Shown: positions 8,413 to 17,104, counted from the first letter of the stretch. The stretch is 64,000 bases of DNA from Acetobacteraceae bacterium (GCA_027451405.1 DAIDJM010000020.1:54920-118919), one strand, 5' to 3'. Program-made: numbers and translations. The notes: generated from the letters alone by a model not told the origin.

Positions 8413-9371
8413 AGCCCGCCCTGCTCGCCCTCGCCTGTCTGCTGCTCGCGAGCCGGCCCGCCTTCGCCTACCGCATTTTCGTCTCGAACGAAAAAGACAA
8501 CACCATCACCGTGCTCGACGGCGAGACGCTCAACATCGTGCAGACCGTCGATGTCGGCGCCCGGCCCCGCGGCATCGTACTCAGCAAGGACGGCAAAAGC
8601 CTCTATATCTGCACGTCCGACGCCGACCACATCGAAGTGCTCGATCTCGCGACGCTCACCGTCAACCGCGTCCTGCCGGCCTACAAGGATCCGGAATTCA
8701 TGGCGCTGAGCAACGACGGCAACACGCTCTACGTCGCCAACGAAAACAACAGCCAGGTGAGCGTGCTCGACATCCCGCAAGGCCGCATCGTCTCGGAAAT
8801 CCCGGTCGGCGTCGAACCCGAGGGCATGGCGGTCAGCCCCGACGGCAAAACCGTGGTCTGCACGTCGGAGACCACCAGCATGGTGCATTTCATCGACGTC
8901 GCCACCCACACCGTGACCGCCAGCGTGCTCGTCGGCACCCGCCCGCGCTTCGCGGTCTTCACGAAAGACGGCGACCGCGTCTGGGCCTCTTCCGAGGTCG
9001 CCGGCACCGTCGCGATCATCGACGCGCATAGCCACAAGATCCTCCACACCATCCATTTCTCGCTGCCCGAAGTGCCCAAAGCCGCGATCCAGGCGGTCGG
9101 CATCAACATCACCGCCGATGGCAAAACCGCCTTCGTCGATCTCGGCCCCGCCAACCGCGTCGCCGTCATCGACACGGACACGCTGGCGGTGAAGAAATAT
9201 CTGCTCGTCGGCCAGCGCGTCTGGCACGGCGCTTTCTCGCCCGACCAGTCGCTGCTGTTCGTCGCCAACGGCGTCTCCAACGACATGTCGGTGATCGACG
9301 TCAAAGCGCTCGAGGTCACGCAATCGGTGCCGGTCGGCCAGGCGCCCTGGGGGATCGCCGTTGCCCCGTGA
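8409..9371 (+). CDS. YVTN beta-propeller protein of the PQQ-linked ABC cluster
   Basis: A 320-residue exported propeller. After the signal peptide (MKPALLALACLLLASRPAFA) come about seven YVTN-like repeats such as RIFVSNEKDNTITVLDGET, LYVANENNSQVSVLD and LLFVANGVSNDMSVIDVKAL. This family is recurrent in PQQ-dependent catabolism clusters and probably acts as a periplasmic scaffold or sensor beside the dehydrogenase. The start at 8409 (ATGA overlap with the preceding stop) was chosen over 8394 because it begins the signal peptide directly. The 3' end overlaps the ATPase gene by 11 bases, which indicates tight translational coupling. Confidence 0.85.
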   Translation: MKPALLALACLLLASRPAFAYRIFVSNEKDNTITVLDGETLNIVQTVDVGARPRGIVLSKDGKSLYICTSDADHIEVLDLATLTVNRVLPAYKDPEFMALSNDGNTLYVANENNSQVSVLDIPQGRIVSEIPVGVEPEGMAVSPDGKTVVCTSETTSMVHFIDVATHTVTASVLVGTRPRFAVFTKDGDRVWASSEVAGTVAIIDAHSHKILHTIHFSLPEVPKAAIQAVGINITADGKTAFVDLGPANRVAVIDTDTLAVKKYLLVGQRVWHGAFSPDQSLLFVANGVSNDMSVIDVKALEVTQSVPVGQAPWGIAVAP

Positions 9372-10110
9372 CAGCGCCAGCGCGACCGCCGCCCTCGAGA
9401 TCGAAGGCCTCGCCTTCGCTTTCGGCAAACGCCAGGTCCTGCGCGACATCGCGCTCCGCGTCGCCCCCGGCGAACTCTGCGTGCTGCTCGGCCCGAACGG
9501 CGCCGGCAAGACCACCCTGTTCGCTCTCGCAACAAGACTCTACGCCGCGCGCCAGGGCCGCATCGCGGTGTTCGGCCACGACCTCGCCACCGAGCCGAGA
9601 GAAGCGCTCGCGCAACTCGGCGTCGTCTTCCAGCAACCGACCCTCGATCTCGATCTGACGCTCGCGCAGAATCTCGCCTACCATGCCGCGCTGCACGGCG
9701 TCGCGCCGCGCGATGCGGCTCCCGACATCGAGGCCGCGCTGCGCCGCGCGGGCCTCGCCGACCGGAAGCGCGAACGCGCCCGCGCGCTCTCCGGCGGCCA
9801 GCGCCGCCGTCTCGAACTCGCCCGCGCCTTGCTGCATCGCCCGGCATTGCTGCTGCTCGACGAACCCACCGTCGGGCTCGATATCGACAGCCGCGCGACG
9901 CTGCTCGCCGACGTCCAGGCGCTCTGCCGCGAGCGCGGCGTCGGCGTGCTCTGGGCGACCCACCTGATCGACGAGGCCGAAGCCGCCGCCCGAATCATCG
10001 TGCTGCATGAGGGCCGGATCCGCGCCGATTCGACCCCGCAACAGATTGCCGCGCCCGCCGGCTCGCTCGCCGCCGCCTTCGCGCAGCTCACGCGCCGGGC
10101 CGCCGCATGA
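9361..10110 (+). CDS. ABC transporter ATP-binding protein, PQQ-linked type
   Basis: A 249-residue cytoplasmic ATPase with Walker A GPNGAGKTT at about 44-52, Q-loop VVFQQPTLDLDLTL, signature ALSGGQRRR, Walker B LLLLDEPTVGLD and switch His in WATHLIDEAE. It has the short DrrA-like form used by ABC-2 exporters and pairs with the permease that follows. The only sensible start is TTG at 9361, inside the end of the propeller gene; no ATG or GTG occurs in frame before the domain. Its stop overlaps the permease ATG (ATGA at 10107). Confidence 0.85.
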   Translation: MPRDSASATAALEIEGLAFAFGKRQVLRDIALRVAPGELCVLLGPNGAGKTTLFALATRLYAARQGRIAVFGHDLATEPREALAQLGVVFQQPTLDLDLTLAQNLAYHAALHGVAPRDAAPDIEAALRRAGLADRKRERARALSGGQRRRLELARALLHRPALLLLDEPTVGLDIDSRATLLADVQALCRERGVGVLWATHLIDEAEAAARIIVLHEGRIRADSTPQQIAAPAGSLAAAFAQLTRRAAA

Positions 10111-10940
10111 CCACCCGCCTCGCGACCGCCTCCCGCGCCGCCTGGCTCACCTGCCTTGCCGGCATCATCCGCCGCGAGGGTTTGCGCTGGCTCGGCCAGC
10201 GCGGCCGCTTCCTCTCGGCGCTGGTGCGTCCGCTGCTCTGGCTCGTGGTCTTCGCCGCCGGCTTTCATTTCGTGCTCGGCGTCTCCATCATCCCGCCCTA
10301 CCGCACCTACATCCCCTACGAAGTCTATATCGCGCCCGGACTGATCGGCATGGTGCAGCTGTTCGCCAGCATGCAAAGCGCCCTCTCGATGGTCTATGAC
10401 CGCGAGATGGGCAGCATGCGGCTGCTGCTGGTCAGCCCCTTCCCGCGCTGGTTCCTGCTCACCGGCAAACTCTTCGCCGGCGTCGCCGTCTCCATCGTGC
10501 AGGTCTACATCTTTCTCGCCATCGCCTGGTTCTGGGACATCCGTCCCCCCGCCATCGGCTATCTCTGCGTGCTGCCCGCGCTGATCCTCGCCGGCCTCAT
10601 GCTCGGGGCGCTCGGGCTGCTGCTCTCCTCGCTGATCCGCCAGCTCGAGAATTTCGCTGGCGTGATGAATTTCGTGATCTTCCCGATGTTCTTCACCTCC
10701 TCGGCGCTCTACCCGCTCTGGCGCATGCAGGAAGCGAGCCTCACCCTCTGGCGCGCCGCCGAGGCCAACCCCTTCACCCACGCCGTCGAGCTGATCCGCT
10801 TCGCGCTCTATGTGCGCATCGCGCCCCTCTCGGCGCTCGTGGTCTGCGCCTATCTCGCGATCTTTCTCGCGGGCGCGATCTTTTTCTACGATCCGGGACG
10901 CGGCCTGCTGGCACGCCGCCTCGGTCCCGGCATGGAGTGA
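10107..10940 (+). CDS. ABC-2 type permease, PQQ-linked alcohol system (PedC-like)
   Basis: A 277-residue inner-membrane protein with about six hydrophobic helices and the ABC-2 features YIAPGLIGMVQLFASMQSAL and YDREMGSMRLLLVSPFPRWF. Together with the ATPase before it, it forms the transporter found beside XoxF and PedE-type dehydrogenases in many proteobacteria. The transported molecule is unknown; an exported accessory or a metallophore-related role has been considered for such systems, without proof here. It overlaps its neighbours at both ends, so five genes are translated as a chain. Confidence 0.85.
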   Translation: MTTRLATASRAAWLTCLAGIIRREGLRWLGQRGRFLSALVRPLLWLVVFAAGFHFVLGVSIIPPYRTYIPYEVYIAPGLIGMVQLFASMQSALSMVYDREMGSMRLLLVSPFPRWFLLTGKLFAGVAVSIVQVYIFLAIAWFWDIRPPAIGYLCVLPALILAGLMLGALGLLLSSLIRQLENFAGVMNFVIFPMFFTSSALYPLWRMQEASLTLWRAAEANPFTHAVELIRFALYVRIAPLSALVVCAYLAIFLAGAIFFYDPGRGLLARRLGPGME

Positions 10941-11551
10941 TGACGATGTCCGGCCGCCTCGCCCTGCTTGCCGCGCTTGCCCTGCTCGCCCCGCTCGCCG
11001 CCCGCGCGCAGCCGCAGCCGGTCGATCCCGACTGGCCCTGCGCGCAGGCGCTCGTGCCGGTGCTCGAACCCGGCGCCTACTGGGATGGTCCCGTTCCGCA
11101 ACATACGGCCTGGCGCGACGACGAAACCCTGTTCGCCCTGGTCCCCGACATCGTCAACCGCGACACACCCGACCGCGAGGCGCTGGCCAAGCTCAACGAT
11201 TACGTCGCCACCATCTCCCCCGCCGACCGCGCCCAGAAGCTGCCGCTGCTGTTCAGCGCCATCGTCGACGAGACCAACGACGAGCGCACGCCGCTCATTT
11301 CGCGCATCGAGCAGCTCGGCCGCCGGCAACGGCTGATGGGCAATGTCGTCGGAAACATCAGCACCAAGGCCGATCAGGACCCCGCGAGCGATCCCAACCA
11401 CGGCGCCATCACCGGCGAGCGCGACTTCGACATTCGCGCCTTCCAGGAAACCCAGGCCACCATGCGCTATGCCTGCGAGGCGCCGGTCGCGATGGAGCGC
11501 CGCCTCGGCATGTTCGCCCGCGACCTGCAGAAAAAACTGCACGAAAAATAA
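10940..11551 (+). CDS. Exported protein of unknown function at the end of the PQQ-ABC operon
   Basis: A 203-residue protein with a signal peptide (MTMSGRLALLAALALLAPLAARA) and a mature part starting QPQPVDPDWPCAQALVP. An early GAYWDGP segment and a helical C-terminus ending in a lysine-rich tail are visible. The ATG at 10940 overlaps the permease stop by one base (TGATG); GTG at 10937 is an equal alternative. Proteins with the DWPCAQ...WDGP opening recur at this position in quinoprotein clusters, so it is probably a periplasmic accessory. No enzymatic motif is visible. Confidence 0.7.
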   Translation: MTMSGRLALLAALALLAPLAARAQPQPVDPDWPCAQALVPVLEPGAYWDGPVPQHTAWRDDETLFALVPDIVNRDTPDREALAKLNDYVATISPADRAQKLPLLFSAIVDETNDERTPLISRIEQLGRRQRLMGNVVGNISTKADQDPASDPNHGAITGERDFDIRAFQETQATMRYACEAPVAMERRLGMFARDLQKKLHEK

Positions 11552-11567
11552 TCCGCCCCGCCGTCGC

Positions 11568-11813
11568 TTGACGGGCGAAAGCCGCGCGCTCTTCGAGCGC
11601 CTCTCCCGCGCCCCGAGCTCGGTCGCCGACCTCGCGCGCGACCTGCCGGTGAGCCGTCCGGCCGTCTCGCAACATCTCACATGCCTCAAGGACGCCGGCC
11701 TCGTCACCGACACGGCCGAGGGCACGCGCCGCATCTACCGGATCGACCCCGCCGGGTTAGGGCCGTTGCGCGCCTGGCTTGATCGGCTTCCGAGCGAAGC
11801 GTGTTTGGGTTGA
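11568..11813 (+). pseudogene. Eroded ArsR-family regulator
   Basis: The central winged helix-turn-helix is clear: RALFERLSRAPSSVADLA, then VSRPAVSQHLTCLKDAGLV and RRIYRIDPAGLGPLRAWLDR. ArsR proteins of this type normally begin about 15 residues earlier (the ALADPTRR part) and continue past WLDR with a W-D helix. Here the N-terminus is missing: only a TTG at 11568, 16 bases after the previous stop, could start it, with no ribosome site. The C-terminus changes into unrelated residues (LPSEACLG) just before a family A repeat. The core is intact without frameshift, so a short functional DNA-binding peptide is possible but less likely. Confidence 0.55.
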
Positions 11814-11817
11814 GGCG

Positions 11818-11942
11818 CGCCCCCGGCGTCCTGGGCTCCGCCTGGGACCCGCTGGAGCCGAAAGGTCCCCAATGGGCTCGTCATGGCTGCGCCATGGGTC
11901 CAAGCCCCCATGGCAAGGGGCAAAGCCCCTGCCCGCCGGAGG
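11818..11942. repeat. Family A repeat, two arms
   Basis: A diverged left arm (CCTGGGCTCCGCCTGGG, GGAGCCGAAAGGTCCC), a core containing CATGGCTGCGCCATG, and a well-kept right arm ending GCCCCTGCCCGCCGGAGG. It directly follows the eroded ArsR gene. Confidence 0.75.
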
Positions 11943-11970
11943 CAATCCGGATGAGCCGATCCAAACCCAT

Positions 11971-12044
11971 CCCGCTCTAGGCTCTTTGATTTGACGAGCA
12001 ACTTTATCACCCAGACCGATTCCGGTCTGGGTGATGTTGCTCTA
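11971..12044 (-). repeat. Family C REP-like palindrome carrying a stop codon
   Basis: On the minus strand it begins TAGAGCAACATCACCCAGAC and contains the palindrome ATCACCCAGACCGGAATCGGTCTGGGTGAT in two halves. It ends AATCAAAGAGCCTAGAGCGGG. Its first three bases are the stop codon of the acyltransferase gene at 12042. A nearly identical copy starts at 51792. Confidence 0.85.
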
Positions 12045-13025
12045 ATAGAAACGGTGCCGAATCCGCTTTTTCCAGGGATTCGCGATCCGTCCCGCCAGAC
12101 GATGCGCGAGCGAGTATTTCGAGACGATGTATCGCGGCTGCACCGTTCCGCCGAAGCCCGTGAAAAACAGCCGGCTGCCGTCATCCGCCACACCGTCGAA
12201 ATCGAAGATCAGCCCCAGCGCGGCGCTTCGGCAGATCGCCTCCCACAGCAGCAGCGCCACCGCGCCGCTGCCCGCGCCCTCGTCGCGCGTGGTGAGCAGA
12301 TAATAGGCGCTGACCGTATCCCAGATGCAGAAGATCGCGGCGACCGACCGCCCCGCCTCGTCCCGCGCGCTCAGAATATGCCCCTGCCGATGGTGCAGCG
12401 ACGCGGCAACCGCGCGCCGCAGAACCGGTCCGGGATAGTAATTGATCTCCCCGCGCCGCGCGAGATTGCGCTCATAATCGAACACGAAGGCATCCACGTC
12501 GCTCTGCTCGGCGATCTCGAACGTCTCCTGCGCGCGGCGGATCACGTTGCGCGTCTTGTCGCGCAGGCCCCGCCACAGCACCGGGGCCGACGCGGGCGGC
12601 AGCTCGAACGTGAATTGCACGCTGGTCGGAAATCCACGCTCCTGAAACACCAGCGTATCGGTCACGCCGCGATGCATCTTGTGGTAAAACCCGCTCGCCC
12701 GCGGCAGCCGGTCGAGCAGCTCGCGCGTGATCTGCGCCCGCTTGAGCGCGCGGTTGCAGGCCGCGCCCCGTCCCTCATCCACGGCCGGCCCCAGGAAATG
12801 GGTGAGCGGCGGCATCGAGCAGAGCGACTGCCCGCCGATCATCCGGTGATGCAGATAGGGGAAGCGCCCGATCCGCCGGCCCGAAGCAAACACCTCCGCC
12901 TCGTCCCACCCGCCCGGGCCGGTCACGGACTCGAGCCACCAATCGGTGTGAAAGACGGTCGGCACCAGAGGGTCCGGCTTCGGTTCGATCGCCGGCGCCA
13001 GGCATTCCCGAGTTAGCGCATCCAA
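12042..13025 (-). CDS. FemAB/GNAT-like acyltransferase
   Basis: A 327-residue protein of the CelD/FemAB-like GNAT group (N-terminal FHTDWWLESVTGPGGWDEAEV, central RGLRDKTRNVIRRAQETFEI, C-terminal SAYYLLTTRDEGAGSGAVALLLWEAI). Members acylate sugars or peptides in polysaccharide or envelope pathways. It starts at TTG 13025, since no ATG is in frame, and ends on a TAG supplied by the family C repeat. The neighbouring glycosyltransferase in the same direction suggests an exopolysaccharide or envelope context. The substrate cannot be told from sequence. Confidence 0.7.
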   Translation of the reverse strand: MDALTRECLAPAIEPKPDPLVPTVFHTDWWLESVTGPGGWDEAEVFASGRRIGRFPYLHHRMIGGQSLCSMPPLTHFLGPAVDEGRGAACNRALKRAQITRELLDRLPRASGFYHKMHRGVTDTLVFQERGFPTSVQFTFELPPASAPVLWRGLRDKTRNVIRRAQETFEIAEQSDVDAFVFDYERNLARRGEINYYPGPVLRRAVAASLHHRQGHILSARDEAGRSVAAIFCIWDTVSAYYLLTTRDEGAGSGAVALLLWEAICRSAALGLIFDFDGVADDGSRLFFTGFGGTVQPRYIVSKYSLAHRLAGRIANPWKKRIRHRFY

Positions 13026-13055
13026 GGTTCCGTCCCCATACGGGCGGCCATAACG

Positions 13056-14153
13056 CTACGCAGCGGTTTCGGTTTCGGCACTAGCACCTTCCGGTCCCAT
13101 TTCCACGGCCGCCCGCAGCTCCGCCACGACCCGGCCCATCGCGTGTTCGAAGGTGAAATCTTCCCGCCGCGCATGATCCCCCGCCGCCGCCGAAAGCCGC
13201 GCATACGCGCCGGGCTCGAGCATGCGCCGCAGCGCCGCCACCCACTCGCCGGGCGGCGCGTCGGGCGGCACCAGCACGCCCCCCGGCCCCACCGCCTCCG
13301 GCAGCCCGCCCACCGAGGCGGCCAGCACCGGGATGGCGCTGACCTGCGCCTCCGAGGCCACCCGCCCCCACCCCTCGCCCCATCGGCTCGGCACCAGCAC
13401 CAGCCGCGCCGCCGCATAGACCGGGCGCATATCCGCCTGCGCCGGGATCAGCCGGATGTTCGGAAAAGGCCGGATCTGGTCGCGCAACGCCCGGCGCTCG
13501 CGCCGCCGCAGCACCCAGGATTCCACGAAAAGAAAAGGCAGGTCCGGACAGGCAGCGGCCAGCGCCAGCGCCACCGCCAGGCCTTTTTCCGCCACCGGAT
13601 TGACGAAGACGATGCTGTCGCCCTGACCCGGCGGCACTCGGTAGCGGTCTGATCGCACCGGCGGCGGAATGACGACCGAGCGGATGCCGAAGCTCCGCTC
13701 ATAGACGCTCGCCGTGTAGCGGGAATTGCTGACGAAGCGCGCGACGATGCCCTCGCTGCCGCCGCCCCAGCGGTCGATCTCCGCGTCATGGAAGCAGACG
13801 ACGAGGGGAATGCCCCGCCGGCTGATCTCGCGCGCGATCGGCCGCGCATCCATGGAGGCCAGCAGCACCGCATCGGGCGCGAAGGCATCGAGCACGGCGC
13901 CCGCGCGGCGGCGGATGCCCCGCACCCGGAACAGCGCGAGCCCGTCGCGCCGCTCGCGCGCGATCGGATAGGTGCCCCGCGCGAACTGCGCCGCGGCGCG
14001 CAGCCCGGTACGGCCGCGCAGGCTGAGCGCCGCGGCCAGCGCCACGGCATGGCCGCGCCCCTCGAGGTCCAGCGCGCGGTCCCGGGCGACGATCTGCATG
14101 CCGCCGGCCTGCTGCGGCGGATAGGCCTGGGCCATCATCGAGAGGATGCGCAT
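13056..14153 (-). CDS. Glycosyltransferase, GT4 type
   Basis: A 365-residue two-Rossmann (GT-B) enzyme. The N-terminal glycine-rich loop PPQQAGGMQIVARDRALDLE and the C-terminal LVLVPSRWGEGWGRVASEAQ with the E-x7-E type motif are those of retaining family 4 transferases. The ATG at 14153 opens the conserved MRILSMMAQAYPP start; a longer frame to 14657 runs into the ABC permease region and is not real. It probably adds a sugar to an envelope or extracellular glycan, next to the acyltransferase at 12042. Confidence 0.8.
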   Translation of the reverse strand: MRILSMMAQAYPPQQAGGMQIVARDRALDLEGRGHAVALAAALSLRGRTGLRAAAQFARGTYPIARERRDGLALFRVRGIRRRAGAVLDAFAPDAVLLASMDARPIAREISRRGIPLVVCFHDAEIDRWGGGSEGIVARFVSNSRYTASVYERSFGIRSVVIPPPVRSDRYRVPPGQGDSIVFVNPVAEKGLAVALALAAACPDLPFLFVESWVLRRRERRALRDQIRPFPNIRLIPAQADMRPVYAAARLVLVPSRWGEGWGRVASEAQVSAIPVLAASVGGLPEAVGPGGVLVPPDAPPGEWVAALRRMLEPGAYARLSAAAGDHARREDFTFEHAMGRVVAELRAAVEMGPEGASAETETAA

Positions 14154-14233
14154 GCGCCCAAGACGCCGGGGCCTTCCCGGCGTTGCCTGCCGCGCCCCGC
14201 CGCGCGCTCCCGGCGCGAGCCCCCCGGCCGCCC

Positions 14234-14974
14234 TCAGACCAGCTTCGCGGTGATCCGCCGCTCGACCGCCCCGAGTGCCGCATTCACCGCGAGCCCGGCC
14301 ACCGCCAGCAGCGCCAGGGCCGCGAACATCCGCGGTATCTGCAGCCGGTAGCCCGCCTCCAGGATGCGGAACGCCAGCCCCGACGCCACCCCGCCGGCGC
14401 CGGTCACGAACTCCGCCACCACCGCCCCCACGAGCGCGAGCCCACCCGAAATCCGCAAGCCGGACAGGAAGTAGGGCAGCGCCGCCGGCAGCCGCAGCCA
14501 CAGCACCTCCTGCCAGCGCCGGGCGCCCTGCAGGCGGAACAGCTCGAGCCACTCGGGCGGCGTCGCGGCGAGCCCCGCCGCGGTGCTGGAGAAGACCGGA
14601 AAGAACGCCACGACCGTCGCGCACACGGTCATGGCCGCGAACGGATCGCCCACCCACACCACGATCAGCGGCGCGATCGCCACCACCGGCGTCACCTGCA
14701 GGATCACGGTCCAGGGCCGCAGCGCCGCCTCCGCCCAGCGGCTCGCCGCCATCGCGACCGCCAGCACCACCCCGAGCAGCGTCGCCAGCAGCAGGGCGGC
14801 GCCGGCGACCGACAAGGTCGCCAGCAGCGCGCGCAGCATGCCCGCCCAGTCCGCAGCGAACGCCCGCACGATCGCGACCGGCCCCGGCAGCAGATAGGCC
14901 GGGACCCCGAGCCCCCAGACCAGACCCTGCCAGAGCGCCAGCGAGAGCGCGAAGGAGAGTGCCGCCTGCCTCAT
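14234..14974 (-). CDS. ABC importer permease, SsuC/TauC-like
   Basis: A 246-residue inner-membrane protein with about six helices and the binding-protein-dependent permease loop EWLELFRLQGARRWQEVLWL..PAALPYFLSGLR (the EAA motif). It belongs to the nitrate/sulfonate/thiamine-precursor group. The ATG overlaps the ATPase stop (ATGA at 14971-14974), so the three genes SBP-ATPase-permease form one operon on the minus strand. The substrate is inferred from the binding protein as a pyrimidine-like or related small compound. Confidence 0.85.
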   Translation of the reverse strand: MRQAALSFALSLALWQGLVWGLGVPAYLLPGPVAIVRAFAADWAGMLRALLATLSVAGAALLLATLLGVVLAVAMAASRWAEAALRPWTVILQVTPVVAIAPLIVVWVGDPFAAMTVCATVVAFFPVFSSTAAGLAATPPEWLELFRLQGARRWQEVLWLRLPAALPYFLSGLRISGGLALVGAVVAEFVTGAGGVASGLAFRILEAGYRLQIPRMFAALALLAVAGLAVNAALGAVERRITAKLV

Positions 14975-15690
14975 GCGATGGCGTGAACCGCCTCCGACAC
15001 CTGGCGCAGCCGCGCGCTGTAATCCGGCCCCAGCCGGTCCGCCGGCGCTTCCGCCGGCAGCGCCAGCTCGCGCGCGATCCGCCCGGGCCGCGCCGTCATC
15101 ACCGCGACCCGCGTCGCCAGGAACGCCGCCTCGTAAAGCGAGTGCGTGACGAAGACGCAGGTCACGCCATGCTCGGCCACCAGCGCCCGCAGCTGCGCCT
15201 GCAGCCCATGCCGGGTCGCCTCGTCGAGCGCCGCGAAGGGCTCGTCCATGAGCAACAGCCGCGGCCGCGGCGCCAACGCCCGCGCGATCGAGACCCGCAT
15301 CCGCATCCCCCCCGACAGCGCGCGCGGCCGCGCGCCCTCGAACCCGGCCAGCCCCACTTCGGCGAGCGCCGCCCGCGCCCGACCGTCCCCGGCCGCGCCG
15401 CGCAGCCGGAACGGCAGCGCCACGTTCGCCTCGGCGCTGGCCCAGGGCAGCAGTGTCGCATCCTGGAACACGAACCCGACTTCCCCCGGACCGGGCCGCC
15501 CGCCCTCCCAGTCGAGCCGCCCCGCATCGGGCGCGTCGAGCCCCGCGATCAGCCGCAGCAGCGTCGATTTCCCGCAGCCCGAGGGCCCGAGCAGTACCAG
15601 GAAATCGCCCCGCTCGACGCGGAGATCGACCCTCTCGAGCGCCACCGTGCCGCCCGGAAAGCGGCGGCTCGCCCCCTCAATGACCAGCAA
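14971..15690 (-). CDS. ABC importer ATP-binding protein, SsuB/TauB-like
   Basis: Walker A GPSGCGKST, Q-loop VGFVFQDATLLPWASAE, signature ALSGGMRMRV, Walker B LLLMDEPFAALD and switch histidine FVTHSLYEA identify an import ATPase of the nitrate/sulfonate/taurine class. I prefer the TTG at 15690 (M-L-V-I-E-G-A), which overlaps the binding-protein gene by 14 bases and starts just before the first beta strand; an ATG at 15747 would add 19 residues inside the binding-protein gene. It drives uptake together with the permease at 14234. Confidence 0.8.
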   Translation of the reverse strand: MLVIEGASRRFPGGTVALERVDLRVERGDFLVLLGPSGCGKSTLLRLIAGLDAPDAGRLDWEGGRPGPGEVGFVFQDATLLPWASAEANVALPFRLRGAAGDGRARAALAEVGLAGFEGARPRALSGGMRMRVSIARALAPRPRLLLMDEPFAALDEATRHGLQAQLRALVAEHGVTCVFVTHSLYEAAFLATRVAVMTARPGRIARELALPAEAPADRLGPDYSARLRQVSEAVHAIA

Positions 15691-16642
15691 GGAACTGCCG
15701 CGTATAGCCGCTGCGCCAGTCGAGATCGGCCGGATAGAGGCCGGCATCGCGCATCTGCGTGAAAAATTGCTGCCAGCGCGCGTCGCTCATGCTGCCGATC
15801 GGCACCCCGTCCTCGACGATCCGCCCGCGCTTCATCGCCTCCCGCCCATAGGCGAGCAGCGCCTCCGTCATCTCCGGGTTGGCGCGGCGGATCAGCGCGT
15901 CGCCCGGACCCGGATCGCCGTCGAGATAGCTTTTCCACCCTTCGGCCGAGGCGGCGACGAAGCGGCGGATCAGGTCGGGGCGCTTCTCGACCGTATCCCG
16001 CCGCACCGCGACCAGATTGCCGTAGCCCGCGAACCCCGCATCCGACAGTTTCAGCACCACCGGATCGAAGCCCGCCGCCTGCCGCACGAGATAGGGCTCC
16101 GAGCCGAGATAGCCCTGCTGGATCGCCTCCGGATCGGCCAGGAACGGGCCGAGATTGAAGGTGTAGGTGCGGATCTGGCTGTCGTCGTAGCCGAATTTCT
16201 GCTTCAGGAAGTTCCACCAGCCGGCGCGGGTGTCGGCGCCGATCATGATCTTCTTGCCCTTCAGCGCCGCGAAACTGTCGTTTCCCCGCCCCGGATGGGC
16301 GATCAGGATCGAGGGGTCCTTCTGGAAAAAGGCCGCGACCGCCACGAGCGGCAGTTGCTGCTGCACGAAGTTCAGCACGAGGTAGGAATTGCTCGCGATC
16401 GAACCGTCCAGCCGTCCGGCCAGCAGCAACTGGCTCTGATTGACCTGCGGCCCGCCTTGCCGGATCGCGACATCGAGCCCGTAGCGGGCATAGATGCCGG
16501 TCGCGAGCGCCTGATAGTAGCCGCCATATTCGGCCTCCGCGAGCCAGTCGAGCCCGAACCGGAACCGGTCGGCGGCGCGGCCCGGCGCGGCGGCGAAGGC
16601 GGAGGCGAGGGCGAGACAAAGGGCGAGGAGGATCGGGCGCAT
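15677..16642 (-). CDS. NMT1/THI5-like ABC substrate-binding protein
   Basis: A 321-residue periplasmic receptor. The signal peptide (MRPILLALCLALASAFAAAPGRA) is followed by FGLDWLAEAEYGGYYQALAT, the hallmark of the NMT1/THI5-like group that includes ThiY-type receptors for pyrimidine thiamine precursors. Later motifs are AALKGKKIMIGADTRAGWWNF and the C-terminal WQQFFTQMRDAGL. The start at 16642 was chosen for the signal peptide; a longer frame to 17419 passes through the repeat at 17044 and is spurious. Thiamine-precursor or hydantoin-like ligands are plausible. No THI-box riboswitch was noticed upstream. Confidence 0.8.
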   Translation of the reverse strand: MRPILLALCLALASAFAAAPGRAADRFRFGLDWLAEAEYGGYYQALATGIYARYGLDVAIRQGGPQVNQSQLLLAGRLDGSIASNSYLVLNFVQQQLPLVAVAAFFQKDPSILIAHPGRGNDSFAALKGKKIMIGADTRAGWWNFLKQKFGYDDSQIRTYTFNLGPFLADPEAIQQGYLGSEPYLVRQAAGFDPVVLKLSDAGFAGYGNLVAVRRDTVEKRPDLIRRFVAASAEGWKSYLDGDPGPGDALIRRANPEMTEALLAYGREAMKRGRIVEDGVPIGSMSDARWQQFFTQMRDAGLYPADLDWRSGYTRQFLAGH

Positions 16643-16689
16643 GGGTTCGTCTCTGCCATGAGGGGGCGCGCGCGCGAAGTGCGAGGGGT

Positions 16690-17022
16690 ATGAGCGAGCC
16701 GCGCGTGAAAACCGCGCTCTGGGTGAGCGCCGCGGTCCGCCGCTCCGACCTCGCCGGGCGCCCCGCCGTCGTGGTGCGCCGCGGCGACCCCGATGCCGGC
16801 GGCGTGCTGGTGGTGCTGCGCGGCCGCGAGGGCGTCCTGGTGCTGAGCCAGACACGGCGCGGCGAGGAACTGGCCTGGCTGCGCGCGACCGGCGAGGCGC
16901 CGGTCGACGACGCGGCGGCCGACGCCTACCTGGCCCGCCAGATCGGCCGCGATCCCGATCTCTGGGTGGTGGAGTTCGAGTCGCCGGACCTCGCGTTACC
17001 GTTCGAGGGGCGACTTCTCTGA
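16690..17022 (+). CDS. DUF1491 family protein
   Basis: A 110-residue cytoplasmic protein matching the DUF1491 pattern: KTALWVSAAVRRSDLAGRPA, VVVRRGDPDAGGVLVVLRG, then a helix with AYLARQIGRDPDLWVVEFES. The family is typical of alphaproteobacteria and has no assigned function. The gene is divergent from the ABC operon, with 47 bases between the two starts, so both promoters must lie in that short gap. Confidence 0.85.
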   Translation: MSEPRVKTALWVSAAVRRSDLAGRPAVVVRRGDPDAGGVLVVLRGREGVLVLSQTRRGEELAWLRATGEAPVDDAAADAYLARQIGRDPDLWVVEFESPDLALPFEGRLL

Positions 17023-17043
17023 GAGACGAGCCTTCACAGCGCG

Positions 17044-17104
17044 CCTCCGGCGGGCAGGGCTCCGCCCTGCACCCGCTGGGGCCGAAAGGCCCCGGACCCC
17101 CATG
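17044..17104. repeat. Family A repeat, single arm
   Basis: One arm only: CCTCCGGCGGGCAGGGC with the small hairpins GGGCTCCGCCC and GGGGCCGAAAGGCCCC. It lies between the convergent DUF1491 and sensor kinase genes. Confidence 0.85.
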
